From assembly GCA_007116585.1 (NCBI GenBank), contig SKIE01000324.1:1-7533 (forward strand): a stretch of DNA of 7,533 nt, written 5' to 3'. The translations under genes were made by a program, and so were the position numbers. This document shows, piece by piece, positions 1 through 6,384 of the stretch (position 1 is its first letter; each line of letters starts with the position of its first letter). The notes beneath the pieces are model-generated. The model did no database searches, was not told where the DNA came from, and saw only the letters and a program-made list of their open reading frames with translations. The DNA comes from Wenzhouxiangella sp. Its GTDB lineage: Bacteria > Pseudomonadota > Gammaproteobacteria > Xanthomonadales > Wenzhouxiangellaceae.

Positions 1-249
1 CCGCGCCCGGGCCCGCTGATGGGCCCGCAGCTCGCGCAGCAACAGCAGTCTCACGCCGCGGCGGTCCAGATCCCAGGCATCGGCCGTGAAGTCTTCGGCC
101 AGCGGGCGCATGAAAGCGCGTGCGTCAGCCTCGGCGACGGCAGCGCTCATCCCCTCGAGGGCTGTACGGATTTGGGTCTCGTCAGGCGGGCGCGAGCAGG
201 CCGACAGGAGCAGCATCAGCGCGGGCAGCACCAGCAGCCCGCGAACCAT
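1..249 (-). CDS. Small lipoprotein of unknown function (3' end outside the window)
   Basis: The visible 83 codons have no stop and run off the left edge. The protein starts MVRGLLVLPALMLLLSAC: a short basic N-terminus, a hydrophobic stretch, and a lipobox (LSAC) with the lipidated cysteine at residue 18. This predicts a signal-peptidase-II lipoprotein facing the periplasm. Residue 19 is Ser, which under the E. coli +2 rule favours outer-membrane sorting. The mature part begins with an amphipathic helix-like stretch (ETQIRTALEGMSAAVAEAD) followed by RAFMRPLAEDFTAD. This resembles the first helix and start of SnoaL/NTF2-like lipoproteins, but too little is visible to assign a family. The start codon overlaps the stop of the upstream GCS2-CBS gene (TGATG) and has no strong ribosome-binding site of its own, so translational coupling is likely. 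The coding call is firm from the frame, signal peptide and overlap; the function is unknown. Confidence 0.8.
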   Translation of the reverse strand, partial: MVRGLLVLPALMLLLSACSRPPDETQIRTALEGMSAAVAEADARAFMRPLAEDFTADAWDLDRRGVRLLLLRELRAHQRARAR

Positions 250-2171
250 CAGCTGGACTCGTCGCCGAGGTAACTCTCCAGCAGCCTGCCGGCCACGTCC
301 ACCAAATCATGTTCGGTGACCAGGCCAATCAGCTTGCCTTCGCCATCCACCACCGGCAGGCAGCTCAGCCGCTTCTCGCGCATGATTCGAATGGCCTGGA
401 CGGTGGAAGTTTCGGCGCTGATGGCGAGCGGGTCCACGTGCATGATGTCGCGCACCGTGACCGGTTCATCGCCGCGTTTGCCGCGCGCAATCAGGCGCAG
501 CAACTGGCGATGCGAGACCAGGCCCAGCAGCTGACCGGAATCGTCTTCCACCGGCACGTGCCGCACGTAGCGCCACTCCATCAGGCTGGCGGCAAAATCC
601 ACGATATCGTCAGGCCGCACGGTGAACAAATCCGTTGCCATGAACTGACCGACCGTACGGTAGCTGTCGCGCCAGTCCTGGGTCGGACAAAACTGGGCCA
701 GCTCCCATTCTGCAATCGGCCTGCCCGACTCCTGCTGCTTGATCATGCTGTCGGTCAGGGCGCGCATGCACTCATGTGCACTCCCGGCGCCACGCATCTT
801 CTCCAGCGACTCCAGCTGCCAGCGCGAACCGGTCCGCCGGGACTCCACGCGCTTCTGAACAACTCCGAGATAACGGTCGATATCGTCGCCGTCGATTCCT
901 GCCTCTGACAGCCCTTCGCGCGCGGCCGGCAGCAAAACGTCAAGGATCAGCTCCTGCGCGGTCATTTGCGCTTCGTTGAACCAGATCTGCTGGGCGCGCA
1001 ATCCCTCGCGCGCGGCAGCCATGAAGTTGGCCTTCACATCGGCAAAGCTGAAGTGCCGGCGGATATCATCAACCGAGCGCGACAGTTTGGCCATCATGCC
1101 GAAAAAGAACGCGGCGTTGGCGACCTCGTCGAGCACCGTCGGGCCGGATGGAATGACCCGGTTTTCGATGCGCAGATGCGGCTTGCCGTTGTCGGAAATG
1201 CCGTAGCAGGCACGGTTCCACCGATACACCGTCCCGTTGTGAAGGCGCAGGGCGTTGAGCTTCGGCACTTCGCCGCGCGCAACCATGGCGATCGGATCCT
1301 CTTCAAAATCGGTGGTCAGAATCACCCGGAACCGGGCGATATCCTCCTTGAAGATCTCGATGACCGATTCATCCACCCACTGATCGCCGAAATGGACGCG
1401 TGGCTTGTGGCCCCGCGCGGCATGCGCCTGCGAACGCGCGTCAATGGAATGCTCGAATACCGCGATCCGGCTTTCGTGCCAGAGCCGTTTGCCCAGCAGA
1501 ATCGGAGAATTCACGCAGGCGGCCAGCAGCGGACCGGTCACGGCCTGGGCAATGTTGTAGAGATGGGCGAACTCGTCGGCGTCGACCTGAAAATGGACCT
1601 GGAAACTCGTATTACAGGCTTCCAACATCAGGTTGTCGTGGTTCAGACTGAGTTGATCAATGCCCTTGATCGAGATCTGAAAGTTGCTGCCGCGCAGCCG
1701 CAACAGGGCTTCGTTCAGGGCAAAGTAGCGCGCCATGGGCACCATGGCGCTCAGGTTCAGGTGGTCCTTGGTCAAGGTCGGCAGAATACCGACCAGCGCG
1801 ACGCGGCTGCCGACCCGGCCTGCGGTTTCACGCGCGATCCGAACGACTTCCTCGGCCTCGTGCTCCAGACGTCGCAGGCAGTCACCGCCCAGATCCAGCG
1901 GCGAGAGGTTGGCCTCGAGGTTGAACAGGCCAAGCTCATGGGTAAAGCGGGGATCGTCGGTCTGGTCCAGAACCTGCATCGCCGACAAGGCCGGCCGGTT
2001 GGCCTGGTCGACCAGGAACATTTCCTGCTCGGCACCGATGCGTCGCGCCCCGACTTCGAACATGCCGCGTTCGTGCATGTCCTCAAGCGCCCGGACCTCA
2101 TCAAGCAAGGCCTTCATGAACGCCCGGCGCAGTGATTCGTCGCCGGAGCGTTGTACGTTTTGTTCGCCCAT
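249..2171 (-). CDS. GCS2-family carboxylate-amine ligase fused to a CBS-domain pair
   Basis: A 640-aa protein with two parts. Residues about 40-430 look like a glutamate-cysteine ligase family 2 (GCS2/YbdK-type) ATP-grasp-like fold: GAEQE at 46-50 (the acidic GxExE start), LEANLSP at 85-91, an NTSFQVHFQVD strand at 187-197, NSPILLGKRLW at 221-231 and an Arg/Glu-rich LRIENRVIPSGP at 333-344. Known members ligate an amino acid to a gamma-carboxylate using ATP; the substrate here is not readable. After a helical linker, residues about 508-563 and 572-630 form two CBS motifs (a Bateman pair), which in other proteins bind adenine nucleotides and regulate the attached enzyme. CBS2 carries the typical GLVTEHD ending with Asp622, while CBS1 has Gln556 at that place. 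No signal peptide or membrane segment is seen, so it is probably cytoplasmic. It is divergent from fadD and coupled to the downstream lipoprotein gene. The ATG at 2171 has only a weak GGG-type Shine-Dalgarno. The domain call is firm; whether it makes gamma-glutamylcysteine is inference. Confidence 0.88.
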   Translation of the reverse strand: MGEQNVQRSGDESLRRAFMKALLDEVRALEDMHERGMFEVGARRIGAEQEMFLVDQANRPALSAMQVLDQTDDPRFTHELGLFNLEANLSPLDLGGDCLRRLEHEAEEVVRIARETAGRVGSRVALVGILPTLTKDHLNLSAMVPMARYFALNEALLRLRGSNFQISIKGIDQLSLNHDNLMLEACNTSFQVHFQVDADEFAHLYNIAQAVTGPLLAACVNSPILLGKRLWHESRIAVFEHSIDARSQAHAARGHKPRVHFGDQWVDESVIEIFKEDIARFRVILTTDFEEDPIAMVARGEVPKLNALRLHNGTVYRWNRACYGISDNGKPHLRIENRVIPSGPTVLDEVANAAFFFGMMAKLSRSVDDIRRHFSFADVKANFMAAAREGLRAQQIWFNEAQMTAQELILDVLLPAAREGLSEAGIDGDDIDRYLGVVQKRVESRRTGSRWQLESLEKMRGAGSAHECMRALTDSMIKQQESGRPIAEWELAQFCPTQDWRDSYRTVGQFMATDLFTVRPDDIVDFAASLMEWRYVRHVPVEDDSGQLLGLVSHRQLLRLIARGKRGDEPVTVRDIMHVDPLAISAETSTVQAIRIMREKRLSCLPVVDGEGKLIGLVTEHDLVDVAGRLLESYLGDESS

Positions 2172-2200
2172 GTCTGAACCCGGAACGGCTAACCTGCGAT

Positions 2201-2228
2201 GATATACCCGCAGCCCCCTGCGAGTAAA
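2201..2228 (-). promoter_or_regulatory. Candidate sigma-70 promoter for the GCS2-CBS gene
   Basis: Reading the minus strand, TTTACT (2228-2223, 4/6 match to TTGACA) is followed after 16 bp by TATATC (2206-2201, 4/6 match to TATAAT). Transcription would begin near 2194, leaving a leader of roughly 20-25 nt before the ATG at 2171. The spacer holds a small inverted repeat, CGCAG-4 nt-CTGCG (2209-2222). The call rests only on consensus matching and position. Confidence 0.4.
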
Positions 2229-2277
2229 TCGCCATTGGGCGCCCGTGACTTGTCTGCGCGCGCCGGCTGTGCCAAGC

Positions 2278-2299
2278 TTAACGTTTTAACCAACATAAT
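2278..2299 (+). promoter_or_regulatory. AT-rich candidate control element upstream of fadD
   Basis: An AT-rich island in otherwise GC-rich DNA holds a direct repeat TTAAC-3 nt-TTAAC (2278-2282 and 2286-2290) and a CATAAT box (2294-2299, 5/6 match to a -10 hexamer). No convincing -35 hexamer lies 16-18 bp upstream. If CATAAT were the -10, transcription would start about 2306, inside the Shine-Dalgarno (2304-2308). That makes it doubtful as the sole promoter, unless the leader is very short. The repeat may be an operator: fadD genes are commonly controlled by fatty-acid regulators such as FadR or PsrA, but I do not see a clear consensus site for either. Confidence 0.3.
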
Positions 2300-2303
2300 A
2301 CTC

Positions 2304-2308
2304 AGGGG
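2304..2308 (+). promoter_or_regulatory. Ribosome-binding site that fixes the fadD start
   Basis: AGGGG lies 10 nt before the ATG at 2319. The reading frame stays open further upstream to 2199, but the extension has no family similarity. Starting at 2319 gives 561 aa, the length of E. coli FadD, so this site supports the ATG at 2319. Confidence 0.7.
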
Positions 2309-2318
2309 TAGTACAGCA

Positions 2319-4004
2319 ATGACCGAAAAGCCGTGGCTAGCGGAGTACCCGGAGGGCGTTCCGGCCGAAATTGACCTGAACGAGTTCTCCTCAATCGTTG
2401 ACGTGATCGACAACAGTTGCCAGTCCTTTGCCGACAAAGTGGCCTATGTCAATTTCGGCAAGGAGTTGACCTACGCCCAGGTGGACGAGTACAGCCGGGC
2501 CTTTGGTGCGCGCATGCAGGCACTGGGGCTGGAGCCCGGCGATCGCATCGCCATCATGATGCCGAACGTCCTGCAGTACCCCATCGCCGTTTTCGGTGCA
2601 CTGCGCGCCGGCCTGGTTGTGGTCAACACCAACCCGCTCTACACCGCCCGGGAGCTCAAACATCAACTGAAGGACTCTGGCGCCAAGGCCATTGTCATCA
2701 TGGAAAACTTCGCCAACGTGCTTGAGGCGGTCATTGACGATACCGACGTCGAGCACGTGATGATCACATCGATCGGCGAAATGATCGGTTTCCCCAAGGG
2801 TACGATCATGGATTTCGTCCTGCGTCGGATCAAGAAGATGGTCCCGCAGTACAACCTGCCCAAGGCAGTGCGCCTGAGCAAGGTGCTGTCGGACGGCAAA
2901 TCGGACTCGCTCAAGCCGCCAAAGCTGACCCATGAGGATCTCGCCTTCCTGCAGTACACCGGCGGGACAACCGGTGTCTCCAAGGGTGCCATGCTGACGC
3001 ACGGCAACATGGTCGCCAACATGCAGCAGGCCTCGGCCTGGCTTGGCAATAACATTGATCTGGGCCGAGAGGTGATCATCACCGCGCTGCCGCTTTATCA
3101 TATCTTTGCCTTGACCGCGAACTGCTTCGTGTTCCTGAAGTTCGGCGGGCGTAACGTCCTGATCACCAACCCGCGTGATATGCCCGGTTTCGTCAAGGAA
3201 CTGGGCAAAGAGAAATTCACCGCCATCACCGGGGTCAACACGCTGTTCAACGGCCTGCTCAATACACCCGGTTTTTCCGATCTGGACTTCTCGAACCTGC
3301 GGCTGACCCTGGGCGGCGGTATGGCGGTGCAGCGCGCTGTGGCCGACAAATGGAAGGCCGCGACCGGCGTCACCCTGGTCGAGGCCTATGGCCTGACCGA
3401 AACCTCGCCGGCGGCCTGCATCAACCCCATGGATCTGGCCGACTACAACGGCGCGATCGGTCTGCCGATCTCATCAACGGCCTGTCGCGTGATTGACGCC
3501 GACGGCAATCCGGTCGACGTTGACGAAACCGGCGAGCTGTGCGTCCAGGGCCCGCAGGTCATGAAGGGCTACTGGAACCGACCGGAAGAGACGGCCAAAG
3601 TGCTCGATGACGAGGGATGGCTCAAGACCGGCGACATGGCGCGCATGGATGCGAAAGGCTACTTCTACATCGTCGACCGCAAGAAAGACATGATCCTCGT
3701 GTCGGGTTTCAACGTCTACCCGAACGAAATCGAAGACATCGTCGCCACGCATCCCAAGGTGCTTGAAGTGGGTGCCATCGGCGCGCCAGACGAGAAATCG
3801 GGCGAGGTGGTCAAAGTGGTGGTGGTGCGCAAGGACGACAGCCTGTCGGTCAAGGAAATTCGTGACTACTGCCGCAACGAGCTGACCGGCTACAAGGTGC
3901 CCAAGTACGTGGAGTTTGTCGACGAACTGCCCAAGACCAACGTGGGCAAGATTCTGCGCCGCGAACTGCGCGACCAGTACGGCGAACCGAAAAGCTCGGA
4001 CTGA
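2319..4004 (+). CDS. fadD: Long-chain-fatty-acid--CoA ligase FadD
   Basis: Activates long-chain fatty acids to acyl-CoA in two steps (acyl-adenylate, then thioester), using ATP and CoA. It is the entry point to beta-oxidation and acts at the inner face of the cytoplasmic membrane. It is a member of the ANL adenylate-forming family. The 561-aa product carries YTGGTTGVSKG at 213-223 (ATP/AMP P-loop), LPLYHIFALTANC near 260 (aromatic gate and substrate tunnel), YGLTETSP at 357-364 with Glu361, GWLKTGD at 433-439 leading into VDRKKDMILVSGFNVYPNEI (fatty-acid signature and hinge), and the C-terminal catalytic lysine in PKTNVGKILRRE (Lys544). The Y213 and E361 positions coincide with E. coli FadD numbering. 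No truncation or missing residue is seen. It is transcribed divergently from the GCS2-CBS gene and converges on dinB with an 11-bp gap. No other beta-oxidation gene is visible in the window. Chain-length preference cannot be read from sequence. Confidence 0.97.
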   Translation: MTEKPWLAEYPEGVPAEIDLNEFSSIVDVIDNSCQSFADKVAYVNFGKELTYAQVDEYSRAFGARMQALGLEPGDRIAIMMPNVLQYPIAVFGALRAGLVVVNTNPLYTARELKHQLKDSGAKAIVIMENFANVLEAVIDDTDVEHVMITSIGEMIGFPKGTIMDFVLRRIKKMVPQYNLPKAVRLSKVLSDGKSDSLKPPKLTHEDLAFLQYTGGTTGVSKGAMLTHGNMVANMQQASAWLGNNIDLGREVIITALPLYHIFALTANCFVFLKFGGRNVLITNPRDMPGFVKELGKEKFTAITGVNTLFNGLLNTPGFSDLDFSNLRLTLGGGMAVQRAVADKWKAATGVTLVEAYGLTETSPAACINPMDLADYNGAIGLPISSTACRVIDADGNPVDVDETGELCVQGPQVMKGYWNRPEETAKVLDDEGWLKTGDMARMDAKGYFYIVDRKKDMILVSGFNVYPNEIEDIVATHPKVLEVGAIGAPDEKSGEVVKVVVVRKDDSLSVKEIRDYCRNELTGYKVPKYVEFVDELPKTNVGKILRRELRDQYGEPKSSD

Positions 4005-4015
4005 GCGTCTGTGCA

Positions 4016-5074
4016 CTAATCAAGCAAGTCCCCTGGCTCGGGGCTGGCCACCAGCCCCGAGGCACCCACCCCAATCAGGCGCACAGCAAATGCGCTCCGC
4101 CAGTCACTCCAGTCGCTGAGCAGTTCCCAGGCCGTATCGGCCAGAACGCTCGCCGAGCGCGTATGGCCCGCCAGTGAGTGGCTGCGCGTGATGGTCGAAA
4201 ACCCGCTTGAGCGCAACTTCAGCGTGACCGTGCGGGCATACAGACCCTTCGCCTCCAGACGCTGACTGACTTTCTCCGCCTGCTGCTCGATCAGCACCCG
4301 CAACTCCGCCGGGTCGTGCACATCATCCGTCAGGGTGTTTTCCTGGCTGACCGAGCGGCGCGGCCGGCCGGGCCGCACGGGACGTTCATCAATCCCGCGC
4401 GCGCGTTCGGTCAGCACCTCTCCCTGCCGGCCAAACCATCGCGCCAGCAAATCCGGCGCGGTTGCGCGGAGTTGACCAACGGTCCAGATGCCGGCCTCGT
4501 TCAGGCGCGCTGCGCTGCGCTGGCCCACACCCGGCAGGCGCCGCACGGGCAGCGGGTCGAGAAAAGCCTGGGCGCGTTCAGGCTCGACCAGCACGAACCC
4601 GTCCGGCTTGTCGTAGTCAGAAGCCAGTTTAGCCAGCAGCTTGTTGCTGCCCATGCCGACCGAGGCCGTCAGCCCGGTCCGCGCGGCGATGTCACGTTTG
4701 AGTGCGCGGCCGATTTGACTCAGTTCATTCCAGTCGGCCGAAACCTCAGTCAGATCCAGATAAGCCTCGTCCAGGCTCAGCCCCTCAACCAGATCGGTTC
4801 GCTCGTGAAACAGCGCGAACACTTGCGCCGAGACTTCGCGGTAGCGATCGAACCGGGGCTTGAGAAAGACCCCGTCCGGACACAGCTTGCGCGCGCGGGT
4901 CCCCGGCATGGCCGAGCGCACACCAAACTGGCGTGCCTCGTAGCTCGCAGCCGCCACCACGCCCCGAGCCGAGCCGCCGCCGACGAGCACCGGCCGGCCG
5001 CGCAGGGCCGGATTGTCGCGCTGCTCTACGCTCGCGTAGAACGCGTCCATGTCGACATGAAGGACTCGCCGCAT
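4016..5074 (-). CDS. dinB: DNA polymerase IV (DinB), Y-family translesion polymerase
   Basis: A low-fidelity, non-processive polymerase that copies past damaged bases. The 352-aa length matches E. coli DinB (351). The N-terminal VDMDAFYASVE carries Asp8, and SLDEAYLDLT carries Asp102-Glu103: the metal-binding carboxylates of the palm. Tyr13 sits at the steric-gate position (Phe13 in E. coli), a common variant. A thumb helix-hairpin-helix is visible (PVRRLPGVGQRSAARLNEAG), followed by a little-finger domain (KGLYARTVTLKLRSSGFSTI). The start at 5074 is chosen because the family motif begins there; the frame is open upstream but that stretch overlaps pilZ and is not DinB-like. The C-terminus ends in PGDLLD with no clear QL(S/D)LF clamp-binding pentapeptide. 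It lies 22 nt downstream of pilZ with no CTGT-N8-ACAG LexA box in the preceding 360 bp, so it is probably read as the last gene of the mltG-tmk-holB-pilZ operon. The ribosome-binding site is weak. Confidence 0.96.
   Translation of the reverse strand: MRRVLHVDMDAFYASVEQRDNPALRGRPVLVGGGSARGVVAAASYEARQFGVRSAMPGTRARKLCPDGVFLKPRFDRYREVSAQVFALFHERTDLVEGLSLDEAYLDLTEVSADWNELSQIGRALKRDIAARTGLTASVGMGSNKLLAKLASDYDKPDGFVLVEPERAQAFLDPLPVRRLPGVGQRSAARLNEAGIWTVGQLRATAPDLLARWFGRQGEVLTERARGIDERPVRPGRPRRSVSQENTLTDDVHDPAELRVLIEQQAEKVSQRLEAKGLYARTVTLKLRSSGFSTITRSHSLAGHTRSASVLADTAWELLSDWSDWRSAFAVRLIGVGASGLVASPEPGDLLD
4037..4061. repeat. Perfect 11-bp inverted repeat at the fadD/dinB convergence; possible bidirectional terminator
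   Basis: The left arm CTCGGGGCTGG (4037-4047), a CCA loop (4048-4050) and the right arm CCAGCCCCGAG (4051-4061) form an uninterrupted GC-rich hairpin. It begins 33 nt after the fadD stop and lies within the last codons of dinB (SGLVASPE). Neither side has a clean T-run, so it is not a textbook intrinsic terminator. It could still pause polymerase, assist Rho-dependent ending, or protect the 3' end of the fadD mRNA. Confidence 0.5.
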
Positions 5075-5096
5075 CGGCGCGTCGCCGGGTGAGTGA

Positions 5097-5435
5097 TCAG
5101 ATGGTGCGGGTCGGTTTTTCGCTTTCCAGCATCCCGGCAAGCTGGGCCACGATGGCCTTTTGCGCCTTCTGCGCCTCCTGTCCCTCGGCAAACTGAACGC
5201 CCACGCCGCTGTTAATGCCGCGCTGACTGCCGGGCGGTGTAATCCAGGCCACCTTGCCGGGAATGGCCATGCGTTCCTCACCCATCAGGCTGAGCAGAAT
5301 CAACACCTCATCGCCAAGATGGAACCCCTTGCGGGTCGGAACGAACAGGCCGCCATTGATCAGGAACGGCATGTAGGCGGCATACAACTCCTGCTTGTTT
5401 TCTACGTTGTAGGACAAAATCCCTTGCTGCGCCAT
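5097..5435 (-). CDS. pilZ: PilZ-domain protein, type IV pilus assembly PilZ
   Basis: A 112-aa single-domain protein, close to the 118 aa of Pseudomonas PilZ. It starts MAQQGILSYNVENKQELYAA and shows the beta-barrel pattern MPFLINGGLFVPT, GDEVLILLSL and GKVAWITPPG, then GINSGVGVQF and a C-terminal helix. The N-terminal RxxxR that binds cyclic di-GMP in most PilZ domains is absent, as in the prototype PilZ/Xanthomonas type. Those proteins do not bind the nucleotide but are needed for type IV pilus biogenesis, and contact PilB and FimX in Xanthomonas. It follows holB by 4 nt, an old and conserved linkage in gammaproteobacteria that supports this identity over a generic PilZ effector. No pilus genes lie in the window. 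A role in twitching here is inference from the family. Confidence 0.93.
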   Translation of the reverse strand: MAQQGILSYNVENKQELYAAYMPFLINGGLFVPTRKGFHLGDEVLILLSLMGEERMAIPGKVAWITPPGSQRGINSGVGVQFAEGQEAQKAQKAIVAQLAGMLESEKPTRTI

Positions 5436-5439
5436 GCGT

Positions 5440-6384
5440 TCAACCCTGCGATTCGAACAATCTGCGCCATTCTAGCAGCCATTTCCCGAGCAGCAGGTCG
5501 GCCCGGATGGCACCACTGGACAGCGCCCTGCCCTGCAGCGCCTGCTGCCACAGCTGGCTCAAGCCCGGAGCGTCGGCCACAGCCGTTTCGTCCGCCGCCA
5601 GTCCCAGCGCCGAGCCCAGCCACTGCCTGGTCCAGTAAGCCAGCCAGTGCCAGGTCTCTTCGGAACTCTCAGACCATTGTTCAATCAACTGCGGCGCCGG
5701 CACCGACCCGCGCGATATATCCAGCAGCGTGGTCCGCACATCCAGACCGAACGCAAGGTTCGCATCCTGGAGCAATTCCAGCGCTCTCAGCGGGGCGCCA
5801 CCGGCCGCTTCAACGGCCAGCGCTCGCTCTTGCGTCGTGGCCTGCCCCGCCTTCTCTGCCAGCCACGCCGTGGCCACTTCAGAATCCGGCGGGTGAACCG
5901 GCAGCTTTTGACAGCGGCTGCGAATGGTCGCCGGCAGGCCTTCCGGATGGTCGCTGACCAGGACCAGCCAGGCCTGCGCAGACGGCTCTTCCAGCGTTTT
6001 CAGAAGCGCGTTGGCTGCGTTCCGGTTCATCTGGTCGGCCTCGGCAATCAGCCCGACGCGGCGCGGCCCGATCGACGGGGTCAGCGCCAAGCCGCGGCTC
6101 AAGTCGCGGATCACGTCTACCGTCAGCTGGGTCTTGTCTTCCGGGATGGCGGCCGTGAACAGGTCCGGATGAACGCCGCCGTCCAGCAACTGACATGAAC
6201 GGCAGCGGCCGCATGGCTCGCCTTGCTCGGGCGCCAGGCAGAGAATGCGCCGGACCAGCCAGTCTGCCAATATCCTTTTGCCGAGTCCGGCGGGGCCATG
6301 AACCAGCGGCGCGTGGCCCAGACGATTCCGCGCCAGCGCCTCGTTCAAGCGATTGCGCGATGTGTCCAGCCAGGGCAGGTTCAT
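5440..6384 (-). CDS. holB: DNA polymerase III clamp-loader subunit delta'
   Basis: The stator subunit of the clamp-loader complex, which loads the sliding clamp on primed DNA. The product has 314 aa (E. coli 334). It is an AAA+ domain with GPAGLGKR at 30-37: the P-loop Ser/Thr is replaced by Arg, fitting a subunit not expected to hydrolyse ATP. The zinc module is complete, with Cys49, Cys58, Cys61 and Cys64 within about a residue of the E. coli ligands. ALLKTLEEP (126-134) and the SRC motif at 156-158, whose Arg157 acts in trans on the neighbouring ATPase subunit, are both present. The C-terminal part is the poorly conserved helical collar, with several Trp residues. The start ATG at 6384 overlaps the tmk stop (ATGA) and is preceded by a good Shine-Dalgarno. 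The order tmk-holB-pilZ strongly supports the call over dnaX. Confidence 0.96.
   Translation of the reverse strand: MNLPWLDTSRNRLNEALARNRLGHAPLVHGPAGLGKRILADWLVRRILCLAPEQGEPCGRCRSCQLLDGGVHPDLFTAAIPEDKTQLTVDVIRDLSRGLALTPSIGPRRVGLIAEADQMNRNAANALLKTLEEPSAQAWLVLVSDHPEGLPATIRSRCQKLPVHPPDSEVATAWLAEKAGQATTQERALAVEAAGGAPLRALELLQDANLAFGLDVRTTLLDISRGSVPAPQLIEQWSESSEETWHWLAYWTRQWLGSALGLAADETAVADAPGLSQLWQQALQGRALSSGAIRADLLLGKWLLEWRRLFESQG
5444..5447 (-). promoter_or_regulatory. Ribosome-binding site of pilZ
   Basis: AGGG on the minus strand, 8 nt before the ATG at 5435, inside the last codons of holB. Together with the 4-nt intergenic gap it supports this start and co-translation with holB. Confidence 0.55.

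Noticed and set aside
120..908. Plus-strand open frame of 262 codons near the left edge
   Set aside because: It overlaps the CBS region and the lipoprotein gene on the other strand, is His/Gln/Ala-rich with no domain pattern, and has no ribosome-binding site.
966..2135. Long plus-strand open frame (389 codons) opposite the GCS2-CBS gene
   Set aside because: It is antisense to a gene with clear domains. The translation is low in complexity with no family motif, as expected for a shadow frame in GC-rich DNA.
2199..2318. 40-codon N-terminal extension of FadD
   Set aside because: The family start aligns with the ATG at 2319, which has a ribosome-binding site and gives 561 aa. The extension runs through the divergent promoter region.
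2391..3101. Minus-strand open frame of 236 codons inside fadD
   Set aside because: Antisense shadow of the fadD N-terminal half; no recognisable domain.
5048..5059. Perfect 12-bp palindrome CATGTCGACATG
   Set aside because: It encodes the invariant HVDMD codons of dinB, so the symmetry is best explained by coding constraint and chance.
4316..5092. Plus-strand open frame of 258 codons opposite dinB
   Set aside because: Shadow of dinB, whose catalytic motifs are intact on the minus strand.
5075..5281. 69-codon N-terminal extension of DinB
   Set aside because: It overlaps pilZ out of frame and is Arg/Pro-rich. The conserved DinB N-terminus begins at the ATG at 5074.
5160..5957. Plus-strand open frame of 265 codons opposite pilZ and holB
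   Set aside because: It spans two real genes antisense, with a Pro/Ala-rich translation lacking any motif.
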